A stretch of 64,000 nucleotides of DNA from Fluoribacter dumoffii NY 23 (GCF_000236165.1 NZ_CM001373.1:289080-353079); one strand, 5' to 3'. Positions 52,467 to 61,782 are shown, counted from the stretch's first letter. Made by a program: numbers and translations. The notes: a model not told the origin generated them from the letters alone.

Positions 52467-54170
52467 ATGGAAGGCGTGTTGATTTGTTTGATTCTTCTTT
52501 TTTTAATGGTAATTTCTGGAGTGATTACCCGTTTCGTTTCTTTCCTGCCCACCCCATTAATCCAAATTGCCATAGGGACGCTTTTGGCTGATTTATTCCC
52601 CGCCTTTTTTGATGTGGGATTTAATCCGGAACTGTTTATGCTATTGTTTGTCCCCCCTTTATTATTCAATGACAGCTGGCATTTTCCCAAGAGAGAATTT
52701 TTACTCTACACCCGACCCATTATTATGCTATCGATAGGCCTGGTATTTTTTACTGTGGCGGGAATAGGGTATCTGGTGCATTGGTTAATTCCCCTAATTC
52801 CTTTACCTGCCGCTTTTGCTTTGGCTGCAGTGCTTTCCCCGACAGATGCAGTTTCACTTAAATCCATGACTGCTGGAGCCCGGATTCCAGATCGGATGAT
52901 GCATATTTTGCAAGGGGAGGCACTTTTAAATGATGCCTCGGGTCTGGTTTCATTCAAATTAGCCGTTGCTGCAATGGTAACGGGCGTATTTTCAGTTAAA
53001 AATGCATTATTAAGTTTATTAATTATCAGTTTCGGGGGGATTGCGGTGGGGGTGAGCCTCACTTTTGTTTTTATTTCACTTTTAGGAAAGTTGGCTAAAC
53101 ATAACGTGCATGAGACTACCACGGAAAATTTGTTATTACTGCTGTTGCCGTTTACTGTATATCTGGTTGCTGAAAAAGCAGGGTTCTCAGGCATTTTGGC
53201 TGCTGTTTCCGCAGGTTTTGCTGTAGATAGGGCTGGATTTTTGGATAGAACTCTGGCCAAAATGCGTCTGGAAGGCCATTTTGTTTGGGGTGTTCTTGAT
53301 ATTACTTTAAATGGAATTATCTTTATTCTGCTGGGATTATACTTGCCTCACTCGATTAAATTCCTCAAGGCAACGGGCTATAGCCTGTCAGAATATGCAA
53401 TGATTGTCATTCTTATAACGATGACCCTGTTTTTCCTGCGAACCTTATGGATTTATTTAACCTTACCTTTTGAAGCGTTAATATCACGGCGGAACAAGAG
53501 TACTTGGCGTTTTCCCAATTTAAAAATAATCAGCACCTTTTCCCTCGGAGGGGTACGAGGTGCAATCGCCCTGGCGGCAATTCTATCTTTACCCCACATG
53601 ATTCATGGCGCCCCATTTCCCGAACGTAAGCTTTTAATTATCCTGGTTATTGGCGTTGTTCTTTGTTCTTTATTAATTAGTAGTTTGCTGTTGCCTTTAA
53701 TTACACCGGGTTTGAAAAACTTGCTTCATAAGCCCACCCCGGATGAAGAAAGTGAAGCAGTGCTGGCTCTATCTAAAGCCGCAGTTGAAGCAATTAAAGA
53801 CAAAATGAAGAGTTTATGTGAAGAGGCAAATGAACGCGAAAGGGTGTTATGTACCGAGGTTGCGAATAAACTAATAGACTCCTTTAATCAATTCATTATA
53901 TCAAATCACGGTACGGAAAGTGAAAAAATGGAGAGTATGTTGGCTTTAACCTTCGAACAACAGCTGCGATATGCTGCCCTGGAGGGAGCCCATAAGGAAT
54001 TACGTACCTTAAGAAAAGAAAGAAAAATCAACAATACCACCATGATGAAAATTATTTCCCGGCTTGATTTACGGCAAATTGCCTTACATACAGAACATCA
54101 AACCATTTCCAGTTCTTTAGAAAAAAAGGCTCAGGGGGTCAAAAATATTTTTAGCACTCAGGCGGATTAA
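52467..54170 (+). CDS. Na+/H+ antiporter (CPA1/NhaP type)
   Basis: A 567-residue antiporter. The first 420 residues carry about 12 membrane helices, with VLSPTDAVSLKSM and the ion-binding EALLNDASGLVSFK motif (the adjacent Asn-Asp of CPA1 exchangers), and a later GGVRGAIALAAILSLP. The C-terminal 150 residues are a helical cytosolic tail rich in charged residues, probably regulatory. It exchanges Na+ or K+ for protons and supports pH and salt homeostasis. GGGGAG lies upstream of the ATG. It follows the patatin gene by 120 bases. Confidence 0.9.
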   Translation: MEGVLICLILLFLMVISGVITRFVSFLPTPLIQIAIGTLLADLFPAFFDVGFNPELFMLLFVPPLLFNDSWHFPKREFLLYTRPIIMLSIGLVFFTVAGIGYLVHWLIPLIPLPAAFALAAVLSPTDAVSLKSMTAGARIPDRMMHILQGEALLNDASGLVSFKLAVAAMVTGVFSVKNALLSLLIISFGGIAVGVSLTFVFISLLGKLAKHNVHETTTENLLLLLLPFTVYLVAEKAGFSGILAAVSAGFAVDRAGFLDRTLAKMRLEGHFVWGVLDITLNGIIFILLGLYLPHSIKFLKATGYSLSEYAMIVILITMTLFFLRTLWIYLTLPFEALISRRNKSTWRFPNLKIISTFSLGGVRGAIALAAILSLPHMIHGAPFPERKLLIILVIGVVLCSLLISSLLLPLITPGLKNLLHKPTPDEESEAVLALSKAAVEAIKDKMKSLCEEANERERVLCTEVANKLIDSFNQFIISNHGTESEKMESMLALTFEQQLRYAALEGAHKELRTLRKERKINNTTMMKIISRLDLRQIALHTEHQTISSSLEKKAQGVKNIFSTQAD

Positions 54171-54177
54171 ACTGTTT

Positions 54178-54384
54178 TCAGCATCTACAGTCATAATCCA
54201 GAACGCGATTGCTGAATTGCTTACCTTCTCCCTGGCATACAAGTGAGGTGCTGCATTGCCGGCAATTAGTTACAGGGCGAAGCAAAGAATGTTGGGATGG
54301 GGATATCTCAAGAGCACTTGTACTGGATGTTTTTCTTGGTTCTTCTGAAAATCTACTTGCATCTCTTTCTCTTTTAAATTTCAA
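54178..54384 (-). CDS. Doubtful small Cys-rich frame
   Basis: A 68-codon frame that ends in a five-cysteine pattern (NCRQCSTSLVC, then DCRC), as in a zinc-binding mini-protein. Its only start is a TTG with no ribosome site, and an in-frame stop lies a few codons before it. It fills the gap between two real genes. It may be a remnant or a chance frame. Confidence 0.25.
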   Translation of the reverse strand: MKFKRERDASRFSEEPRKTSSTSALEISPSQHSLLRPVTNCRQCSTSLVCQGEGKQFSNRVLDYDCRC

Positions 54385-54475
54385 TGCACTAGGCCCTGCT
54401 CATAGAGTTACTTCTATTTTGAATCAGTTGTGGTCTTAATAATTCAAACTCAAATGGATACCTGGAGGATCTTAC

Positions 54476-55402
54476 ATGGGTGGTAAACGTGTTGCAGAGG
54501 AACACGAGTCAAGGTTAGATCACAAACAAAGGTTCAATATTGATGTTGCCAGCGGCTTGATTGTGGGGGTATCCCTCTCGGGACTTTTTAACCCCTGGGA
54601 TCGGGCTTTGTTTTTATCAGTGAAACATAATCGTCCTTTTTTATCGTTTGAAAATTTTAAATCACCTTATCAAGGGTTTGCCCAGGCATTGGTGCAACGT
54701 ACATTTCTTGGAGGTATTTATTTTATGGCCCAAGGCGAGCTTAACTCTTATCTGTTTCCCTATCTGCATGACCAGCTAGGGTTAAGTCAATCCGCATCCC
54801 AATTCTGTGTAGGTATGGCTGCCGGGAGTATTGGAGGGGCAATTACCAATAGTATTTCTGCTGTCAAATACCATACTTGGGGACAAGAAAATGCATCCTT
54901 TCGTTCAAGTAGCAAGGAAATGTGGATACAGGGAGGTTTGAACCCTTTTCTGAAAGGAACAATGGCTACAATGACCCGAGATATGGTCTTTGGAAGTACC
55001 TATGAAATGTTGCGAAGTGTAACAGGAGTGACTAAAAAATCAGCCGATAAAACTTCCAACTTGGCTAAACATCAAGAGTTTATTTATAATGCGGGTGCGG
55101 CTGGATTAGCGACTATTGCATCAAGCCCATTTAATTACGTTCGCAATATGCAATATGCAACCCCCCCAAACCAGAAACCTCCGTCTGCGCATGAGGTTTT
55201 AACCCAAGTATGGAAGGAATCGAAAAACTCAACCCCGACGCTCCTAAGCCGATTGAGTTTTTTTCAACAAAAATTCAGAATTGGTTGGGGTACCGCACGC
55301 GTTGCAGTGGGAATGGCTGTTGGGCAAAAATTATTTGATAAAACCCGGGAACATCTGGAACATATTTCATCAATAACCGTAGAGAACAATTTGAAAAAAT
55401 AA
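54476..55402 (+). CDS. Mitochondrial-carrier-family protein (LncP-like), effector candidate
   Basis: A 308-residue protein with three homologous parts, as in mitochondrial carriers. Each part contains the carrier motif P-x-[DE]-x-x-[KR] or a variant: FNPWDRALF (about residue 42), NSISAVKYH (about 122) and SPFNYVRNM (about 218). Glycine-rich helices surround them. Mitochondrial carriers are eukaryotic; the known bacterial case is LncP of L. pneumophila, a Dot/Icm effector that inserts in the host mitochondrial inner membrane and moves nucleotides. By size and layout this looks like a relative. The first motif is nearly canonical, the other two are degraded. GGAGG precedes the ATG. A GNAT gene follows after 18 bases. 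Confidence 0.7.
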   Translation: MGGKRVAEEHESRLDHKQRFNIDVASGLIVGVSLSGLFNPWDRALFLSVKHNRPFLSFENFKSPYQGFAQALVQRTFLGGIYFMAQGELNSYLFPYLHDQLGLSQSASQFCVGMAAGSIGGAITNSISAVKYHTWGQENASFRSSSKEMWIQGGLNPFLKGTMATMTRDMVFGSTYEMLRSVTGVTKKSADKTSNLAKHQEFIYNAGAAGLATIASSPFNYVRNMQYATPPNQKPPSAHEVLTQVWKESKNSTPTLLSRLSFFQQKFRIGWGTARVAVGMAVGQKLFDKTREHLEHISSITVENNLKK

Positions 55403-55420
55403 TAAATCACAGGAGTTAAA

Positions 55421-55951
55421 ATGCATTTTTTTACAAGCGCGGCAAGGCACCACACCCTCCAATTTAAAAGACTTTCCGAATTTGAGGAAAATAAAGAAGA
55501 ATATCTAAAGCTGGCTGCTTCATGGGCGAGGCAAGCGTGGGGTTATCTGCATAAAAATGAGAAAAAATACTATTTCCGGGAAGTTCTTTTAAACCAGGAC
55601 CAGATTTATGTTGCAACCTTTAACGAGCAACCAGTTGGCATGTTTGGTTTATTTGAAAAAAGATTTGATTCTTTTCGCGACCATTCTGCAGAGGGAGACA
55701 CTACTTCCAGAAAATTAAAAGTGGTGTATTTTGATTATATTTTTGTCGAAGAGAATGCAAGAGGTTTGGGTTTTGCAGGCAAACTTTTGAATAAAGCAAA
55801 ATCGTTAGCTGTGGAACAGGGGGCTGATTTAATTTACCTGGATACTTTAAATCCCAGATTAAATAAAATGTATATGAAACTTGGTGCCAAGGTGATTTGT
55901 GAGGGGCAATACATGGAAAATCCAACGGATGTATTAAGTATTAAGCTTTGA
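55421..55951 (+). CDS. GNAT-family N-acetyltransferase
   Basis: A 176-residue acetyltransferase with a GNAT acetyl-CoA loop: DYIFVEENARGLGFAGKLLN (motif A; loop RGLGFAG) then GADLIYLDTLNPRLNKMYMKLGAKV (motif B). It transfers acetyl to an amine on an unknown small molecule, peptide or protein. The ATG has AGGAG just upstream and the gap to the carrier-like gene is only 18 bases, so the two are co-transcribed and probably delivered or used together. No signal peptide. Confidence 0.85.
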   Translation: MHFFTSAARHHTLQFKRLSEFEENKEEYLKLAASWARQAWGYLHKNEKKYYFREVLLNQDQIYVATFNEQPVGMFGLFEKRFDSFRDHSAEGDTTSRKLKVVYFDYIFVEENARGLGFAGKLLNKAKSLAVEQGADLIYLDTLNPRLNKMYMKLGAKVICEGQYMENPTDVLSIKL

Positions 55952-55985
55952 ATAAAGAAAGCCCTTATTTTTTTAATAATTTTAA

Positions 55986-56002
55986 GTCGGGTTTTGCCCG
56001 AC
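55986..56002. terminator. Hairpin after the GNAT gene
   Basis: GTCGGG-TTTTG-CCCGAC forms a 6-bp stem. It is 35 bases after the GNAT stop. The T tract on the plus strand is poor, so it is a probable rather than certain terminator. Confidence 0.45.
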
Positions 56003-56182
56003 AACCCCATCTGCTTCAAATTGTCATGCGTCATAGAATTTATTTAATCCTTTGGATGCGGTTGAATTTGCCCCTAAGGGCCAGCAAAACTGAAAATAAA
56101 ATGTAAATTTGTTGCTCAAGCCAGATGATTCTGAGGTTACAGAAATATAATAGGTGACTTTTCTTATTTAATAAAAAATAAA

Positions 56183-57937
56183 ATGCCAGAGTCGATTAAA
56201 TTAACCGTCAGTGGAGAAAGCGCTGGAACAATTGAAGTAATTATTGATAATCCTCCCACTGCATCAGAACTTACCGCAACATTCATCTACACACCACTTC
56301 CGCAAACACCTGTCCCGAAAGAAATGTTATTTGGTTTTCGTGATTCCTTTGGGAAGGAGCATACAATGCTTATGGAGCAGGAAGAAAAAGGTCAATGGAG
56401 AGCAAGAAAATCGATGTCGCCCTATGAAATCACCGATTTTTTTATGCATCCTGATGTCAAGCCAGGTGAACTAATCCCTAACCCTAATATCAAAAACAAA
56501 ATTATCTTGGCCGAGGGGAAAATTGTTACCGCGATTTATGAAGAAAGCATGCTGGTGAAGCAAATGCCTCAGGAGCATCTGAAAATAATGGCATTGATGG
56601 ACTCTATGCCGAAACTTGCATCAGGCGCAATCGATTTGGGTAAAGCCGAGCGTATTGCTGAAGGCGGGACTCATGTGCTTTATCGATTTCCCGATTCTCC
56701 TGTTGTGGTTAAATTAATGAAACAAAATCCCAATCCCCTGGAGCTTGAGGAATTAGAGAAAAAATACGCGGTTTTATACGAGTGTTTTGATAAGGATGGG
56801 AAAAATCGGTGCATTCGCGAACATCATATTACCCTGCCCGTGAGTCTTCCTGGAAAAGATCCCCAAAATGCAGCACTCTCAATCGTCCCTTATGAAGAAT
56901 GTTTCCAATCTAAAGTAAAGTTTGATTTTAAAATAGAACCTGCGGAACTGGACCCTTATTTAACGGAACACCAAAAAAGCTTGTTTGATAAATCAAATAA
57001 GGCGCTGATTCATAAAGAAGACTCTGGAGGCCAATTTGAACCCAAGGATTATGAGGTTATTGATCCGCGCATTGGTGGCATTTTGCAGCGTTTAGACAGT
57101 GATCCCCAACTGCGTGAGGTAATGGGTGAATTTCTCACCCATTATCGTGATTTTTACCAAAAAACGAACATCATTTTGGATGCCATGGGATGGGAAAACA
57201 TCTTGTTTTACAAAGATGAACAGGGGGATTGGCAATTCAAAATAGGCAGTGCTATCAAACACGATACCGGCAAATATACGAATGAATTATTTAATGCCCT
57301 CCATTCCGGGATGGAAGTGAATTTGAATGATTTCTTTAATCTTACCCATGCCTATTTTTCCCCGGCAAACATTCGGGCAGTAAACGTCTGTGCGATGAAA
57401 CTTGGCCTAGCTCCCGTTATTCATGATGTCATGATCGATTCAAGCGATTTATTCAAGGTATCTCATGCGTTATCAGTTCCCGAACGCATGCTGGCCTACG
57501 CCCGCCATGGTGATTTTACAAAAATGGAAGAGATCCTGCTGGACAATGAACCCCAGCTCCATTTTAGTCTGAGAGATTTCTGGGCATATGCTTTAATTGC
57601 TGATGAGTATATTAAACACGGCCAACCTCCCAAAGCACTTAAAAACTACCTTGATATTGTGTACAAATTCCCTGTTGCTTCGTCTGAAAATAAAGCGGAA
57701 GTAAAACAAATATCCGATTCCAAAACAGCGATCCTTGACCGTAAAAGCCTGCATGAGAAAAAAATAATGCTTCATGAGGAACTCAAGAGAGCCGTACCTC
57801 CCTATCCCTCAATCACGGCGACTGGCGGGAAACAGGAGTCGACGGCAACAGTGACCCACAACTATAAAAAGCAACTTCAAGAAGCAAGGACAGAGCTTAC
57901 AGAATATCCTTCTTCTCATGTTAATTCATATGGTTGA
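56183..57937 (+). CDS. Large hypothetical protein with kinase-like features, effector candidate
   Basis: A 584-residue soluble protein with no signal peptide. A stretch resembles a kinase core: IAEGGTHVLYRFPDSPVVVKLM (a strand with a VVKL lysine, about residues 158-180) and DAMGWENILFY followed by FKIGSA (about 333-355), in the position of the catalytic and metal loops. The usual HRD and DFG are absent, so if kinase-like it is divergent or a pseudokinase. The C-terminal 130 residues look helical with repeat-like segments and a disordered tail. I do not recognise a named family. It has no clear ribosome site and stands alone. Confidence 0.5.
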   Translation: MPESIKLTVSGESAGTIEVIIDNPPTASELTATFIYTPLPQTPVPKEMLFGFRDSFGKEHTMLMEQEEKGQWRARKSMSPYEITDFFMHPDVKPGELIPNPNIKNKIILAEGKIVTAIYEESMLVKQMPQEHLKIMALMDSMPKLASGAIDLGKAERIAEGGTHVLYRFPDSPVVVKLMKQNPNPLELEELEKKYAVLYECFDKDGKNRCIREHHITLPVSLPGKDPQNAALSIVPYEECFQSKVKFDFKIEPAELDPYLTEHQKSLFDKSNKALIHKEDSGGQFEPKDYEVIDPRIGGILQRLDSDPQLREVMGEFLTHYRDFYQKTNIILDAMGWENILFYKDEQGDWQFKIGSAIKHDTGKYTNELFNALHSGMEVNLNDFFNLTHAYFSPANIRAVNVCAMKLGLAPVIHDVMIDSSDLFKVSHALSVPERMLAYARHGDFTKMEEILLDNEPQLHFSLRDFWAYALIADEYIKHGQPPKALKNYLDIVYKFPVASSENKAEVKQISDSKTAILDRKSLHEKKIMLHEELKRAVPPYPSITATGGKQESTATVTHNYKKQLQEARTELTEYPSSHVNSYG

Positions 57938-58041
57938 AGTTTTTTCGTTGTCCTGTCTGCAGATGAAATTTTGCAGACCTAATTGATCTCGGAAAGGACA
58001 GGATGTATTATGAAACATCCTGTTAAAATAAAGGCCTAATT

Positions 58042-58269
58042 ATGTTTTTCAAACGAGAAGTTAATCCGAATGTTACCCCGCAAGAATTAAACCATGCGAT
58101 GCTAAATGCGAAAGCGCAACGTGAGTTGCTCGAACGGCAAATGAAAGATGGTTCTGTTCCAAAAACAGTTGCACAAGACGAAATGCGACGCCTGTCGAGT
58201 CTTGTTACCGCTTATGGTGAAAATTTGATAACCGCACTGGAAACACAACCTGCCAAGTTCACTCCCTAG
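58042..58269 (+). CDS. Small helical hypothetical protein
   Basis: A 75-residue, charged, helical protein (NPNVTPQELNHAMLNAKAQR, then LSSLVTAYGENLI). No membrane segment or motif. It is followed by a strong hairpin, which supports it as a real expressed gene. No recognised family. Confidence 0.55.
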   Translation: MFFKREVNPNVTPQELNHAMLNAKAQRELLERQMKDGSVPKTVAQDEMRRLSSLVTAYGENLITALETQPAKFTP

Positions 58270-58280
58270 TCGTACTTTCT

Positions 58281-58319
58281 AGAATAATGCGGGAGTCTTG
58301 AGACTTCCTGCATTATTCT
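58281..58319. terminator. Long hairpin after the 75-residue gene
   Basis: AGAATAATGC and GCATTATTCT form a perfect 10-bp outer stem; inside it GGGAGTCT and AGACTTCC continue pairing with one wobble and one bulged T. No run of T follows, so it may be a transcript 3' end stabiliser or a bidirectional terminator. Confidence 0.5.
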
Positions 58320-58488
58320 GCATCAACAATTCCGACAATAATTGCCATTCGCTGTCTCTTAGAACGCATTCAGAAATGGCGCGTTTTTTTCATTTTGACA
58401 GAAAATGAGCAATTATTTTATATGGATGATTTTTAAGTTATATTAAGGAATCAAATATAAAAATTCTCCTTTATCCTATGGAGCAGTG

Positions 58489-59211
58489 ATGGAGCACCAA
58501 ACAAATCAATCGGACGATAATTTTCCTGAAGAGTTCAGGAATCCGCCCCTTCCAGCTACTTCTTCAGAATTGGTTACCGTATTGTCCCATTATTATCGAG
58601 GGGAAATTGGGCGTATGTCCGGATGGCGGGATCGTATCGATCGAACCACTAATTGGGCAATTACAGCAGCGGCTGCGATGCTTTCGTTGTCTCTATCAAC
58701 CTCATCAGCCCATCATGGAGTACTGCTTTTTGCAATGCTGCTGGTATTGCTTTTACTTTTCATTGAATCGAGACGCTATCGATTCTTCGATGTGTACCGA
58801 ACGCGGGTGCGCATAATCGAGCGTTTTTATTTTGCACCTGTCTTTACTGCCTCCGGCCCAATCAAGGAGCCTTGGTCAGAAATTTTAGGAGAAACTTTAA
58901 GTAAACCACGTTTTCTAATGAGTTTGAGCGGTGCCATGTCCCGAAGATTGCGTCGAAATTATGTATGGATGTTTTTAATTTTGCTGCTGGCATGGATCCT
59001 GAAAATCTCCTCTCCCAAGCTGCAAAGTACGGGGGCTAGGCAGGAAATGGGGATGTCTTACTATGAAATTGTGGGGAATGCGGCGTTAGGACCTATACCC
59101 GGTTGGATTGTTATTCTCTGTCTTTTGCTCTTCTATGTATGGATTGCTTGCGCGTGCCTTTACCCGGCTAAAAACACTGGGGAGCTGGTCTATGGGGAGG
59201 TGCATGTTTGA
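58489..59211 (+). CDS. DUF2270-type integral membrane protein
   Basis: A 240-residue membrane protein resembling DUF2270: a soluble start ELVTVLSHYYRGEIGRMSGWRDRID, followed by two close helices (WAITAAAAMLSLSLS and VLLFAMLLVLLLLFIESRRYRFF), a second soluble loop (YFAPVFTASGPIKEPW) and two more helices toward the C-terminus. The function of the family is unknown. I chose the ATG at 58489 with GGAG upstream over an adjacent GTG at 58486. The gene stands alone. Confidence 0.78.
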   Translation: MEHQTNQSDDNFPEEFRNPPLPATSSELVTVLSHYYRGEIGRMSGWRDRIDRTTNWAITAAAAMLSLSLSTSSAHHGVLLFAMLLVLLLLFIESRRYRFFDVYRTRVRIIERFYFAPVFTASGPIKEPWSEILGETLSKPRFLMSLSGAMSRRLRRNYVWMFLILLLAWILKISSPKLQSTGARQEMGMSYYEIVGNAALGPIPGWIVILCLLLFYVWIACACLYPAKNTGELVYGEVHV

Positions 59212-59433
59212 TTGTATCGTTGCTGGTTATTCCTGTTTCCACACCAATTTTGCGAATCAACTGACTCCAACTTAATCATGCAAAAAGCGAAAACCGCTCT
59301 TTTCTGCATCCCTTACCAGAGAGGCATGCTTCATGGTCTGGATAGGGCATTGGGTAGAGAAACTGGGGTCAGGCTTCCTTAATTAGGCACATGGCTGTAA
59401 AATAAAAGATCAATTTCATCATTTATCGCTGCG

Positions 59434-60426
59434 ATGGCCTCTAATCATCCAAATACGGATCAAAATAAAACCACCCGGAGTTTAATAAATCCAAAGAAAT
59501 TTAAAATTTTTATTTTCCAGCCAGAGGAAAGTTTTTTTACATCTTCATTCGAAGAGCGCTTGAAGATTTTGGAATCCCGGGTTTTACTCGCAAAGAAGAA
59601 GATGCAGGAAGATGTATTGGAAGAGAAAGATGTGGACAAAATCGAAAAGAATAAAGAAGTTAAAATGGGGTGGTTCCAAAATAAGAAAAATAAGCTGGGA
59701 AAATGGCTAAGCAGGGAAGAGCAGTCAAAACCAGTTTCTCCATCAGAAAGACAGCCCGCTCCTCCCTCGGCGATATTTGTCGCCCCCGAATACTTGTTTA
59801 AAGATTTTTCCGAGCTTTGTTATCAAAGATATTATACCCAACAACAAAAAAACGAATTCAAAAATAAGTTAAAAGAATTATCTCTTAATACGGATATGCT
59901 CATTGTCCCCGGCACTATGTGTTGGCGTAAGAAAGCCAAAGCAGATCAAAGTACCTATTATCGAAATACAGCGTATTTTTTCTACCATGGGGAAGTCCAA
60001 AAATATAAGAAAAAAAATCCCCACACTCATTATGATTTTGACTATGTGGATGAAGGCTTTTTAGGATATATGGATCTGCGCCGGAATTATTTTAAAACGG
60101 GACAAGATGCTCCTGTAAAAGATTTTCTTGGCATCAAGATTGGCAGTGAGATTTGTTTTGATAGTGTTCAAGGGGAATTGTTCCACTTTATTAAAGAGAA
60201 TAAGGTTATTTTAGATATGCAACTCATCCTTGCCGACGGGGCAAAAGGGGCCACACCCGTAGAGCAGGAAGGAGTTCTATTTATTAAAGTGGAAAAAAAT
60301 AAGGAAGAAACTCAAATTGGCATCCTGAAAATAGATTCTCTTGATAATGAGAAAATAGAATTAAATCCAGCTCTTTCCTCAGATTTTTTAGACGGGGACG
60401 ATCTCACCTGCTTTAAATTTAAATGA
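59434..60426 (+). CDS. Divergent nitrilase-superfamily protein, paralogue B
   Basis: A 330-residue paralogue of the gene at 10406-11305. The same motifs occur in order: IFQPEESFFTSSFEERL, Glu119 in VAPEYLFKDF, PGTMCWRKK, QKYKKKNPHTHYDFD (Lys) and Cys241 in IGSEICFD. It differs by a 40-residue Lys/Glu-rich insertion before the Glu motif (about 65-110, containing MGWFQNKKNKLGKW). The catalytic triad is intact, so enzyme activity is possible. It sits in a run of effector-like genes, whereas its sister stands alone 49 kb away, so a duplication rather than a tandem array is likely. Confidence 0.6.
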   Translation: MASNHPNTDQNKTTRSLINPKKFKIFIFQPEESFFTSSFEERLKILESRVLLAKKKMQEDVLEEKDVDKIEKNKEVKMGWFQNKKNKLGKWLSREEQSKPVSPSERQPAPPSAIFVAPEYLFKDFSELCYQRYYTQQQKNEFKNKLKELSLNTDMLIVPGTMCWRKKAKADQSTYYRNTAYFFYHGEVQKYKKKNPHTHYDFDYVDEGFLGYMDLRRNYFKTGQDAPVKDFLGIKIGSEICFDSVQGELFHFIKENKVILDMQLILADGAKGATPVEQEGVLFIKVEKNKEETQIGILKIDSLDNEKIELNPALSSDFLDGDDLTCFKFK

Positions 60427-60516
60427 ACACACGATCCTGGCTCAGGGAGCTTGCTGCCTACTTCAAGTTCTTTTTTAATCTATACTAAATAATAAACCGA
60501 AATCATTGGATGTATC

Positions 60517-61644
60517 ATGAAATCAGCTCCCGACAAGCCTGATTCCGAACAGAACGAGCCCTTGAATTTAGATTCGCAAGTTCATGCTGGAGGGGAAAAA
60601 AAACCTGTTCCCGCTCGTGATTCTGATCTCATAGATTTCAGTGCTGATCCCGAGCAAGAATGGCGGGTTTTTCTAAATGGCTCAAAAACTCTCAGTGATT
60701 CCTGGGGCAGCGATCAAATGCAGTATGCCAAGCTGTGTCATGCTGCGGTTGAAAAATCCCTGCAAAAAATGGATACCGAGCGCATGACAGCCAGATCATT
60801 ATATGAATTTTTAGCTGGGGAAAGACGTGCTATTGCTGAGGAATTAATGCAACCCTCAAGGAAGAGAATTGGTTTGATAAGATCGTTTGATGATGATAGG
60901 GGATATACAACGCCCATTATGCCCCAGGGGAAATACCGTGATTTTTTTGAGCAAGTTCAAGAGCGAATTAAATCGCTATACACTAAAGAGCCCAAACCAG
61001 AAGATGGATACATCATTGAGAAAGACACTTCAAGAGGAAAATTCAAGCGAGGCGACAGAGTATTTATAACTGATGGTGATTTGGTCCTGACAGGATTTAA
61101 TTATCCAGCAGATGTCCCCCCGGCGATGCAGCCTTATCAACCGAGCTTTACTTTTGTACATACCTATGCTGAATACATTCCCAAAATTTACGAAAAAGTT
61201 GATAAGCTGTTTGCTTCAATACTTGAACATCCGGAGCCAACCAAAGAAAACATGCAAAAAATTGGGGAAATGGCCTGGTACCTGGCTCATGCAATGCCTT
61301 GCCAACGCGGTAGTGCGGCGACCACAGAATTGTTTGCCAGAACCATGATGAAAAAAATTGGTTTACCGATTGTACCCTATGAGCATCCTGTCCCTCTGGA
61401 CTTTGAGGCATTAATTGAACCCGATAAAACGAAATTTATCGAACGTTTCACAAACGATTTTTATCCTAACCTGAATAAATATTATGAGGCATCAGGCGAT
61501 AAGGAAAAATCACAGCACGTTGCGCAAAGCGACAGTTTTTCCAGCTATTCCATTTTTAAAACATTCAAGGAAGACCTCAACAAAATAGTCAAATCAGCGA
61601 GCGAAATTTTGGATAATTGGAGTTCTGCTCCGAAAAATAAATAG
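60517..61644 (+). CDS. Hypothetical protein with degenerate Fic-like motif, effector candidate
   Basis: A 375-residue soluble protein. The segment AMPCQRGSAATTELFA (about residues 259-274), followed by RTMMKKIGLP, aligns without gaps over 26 residues with the Fic signature, IHPFxDGNGRTARLLM and LLLLRAGLP in consensus form. In that alignment the catalytic His is Met260, the Asn is Ser266 and the Arg is Ala268, though Gly265 and the Thr at 269 are kept. A His lies two residues before (His258). It may be a Fic-fold pseudoenzyme, or a different all-helical protein. The N-terminal 60 residues are disordered and acidic. No signal peptide. It follows the nitrilase-like gene by 90 bases. Confidence 0.45.
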   Translation: MKSAPDKPDSEQNEPLNLDSQVHAGGEKKPVPARDSDLIDFSADPEQEWRVFLNGSKTLSDSWGSDQMQYAKLCHAAVEKSLQKMDTERMTARSLYEFLAGERRAIAEELMQPSRKRIGLIRSFDDDRGYTTPIMPQGKYRDFFEQVQERIKSLYTKEPKPEDGYIIEKDTSRGKFKRGDRVFITDGDLVLTGFNYPADVPPAMQPYQPSFTFVHTYAEYIPKIYEKVDKLFASILEHPEPTKENMQKIGEMAWYLAHAMPCQRGSAATTELFARTMMKKIGLPIVPYEHPVPLDFEALIEPDKTKFIERFTNDFYPNLNKYYEASGDKEKSQHVAQSDSFSSYSIFKTFKEDLNKIVKSASEILDNWSSAPKNK

Positions 61645-61782
61645 GTAGAACGAGTCAATCAACCCCATTCAGAGTAAATCCCTGCCTGAGTATTCCTTAT
61701 TCCTTCAACGAGATCAATAATTGATCAAAATAGGTGTGTTCTGGTATACTATTACTTATACTAACTGTATCTTATTTCTATC

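Noticed and set aside
52706-53260. 184-codon minus-strand frame inside the Na+/H+ antiporter gene
   Set aside because: It lies wholly opposite a gene with clear CPA1 motifs and has low-complexity, non-protein-like composition.
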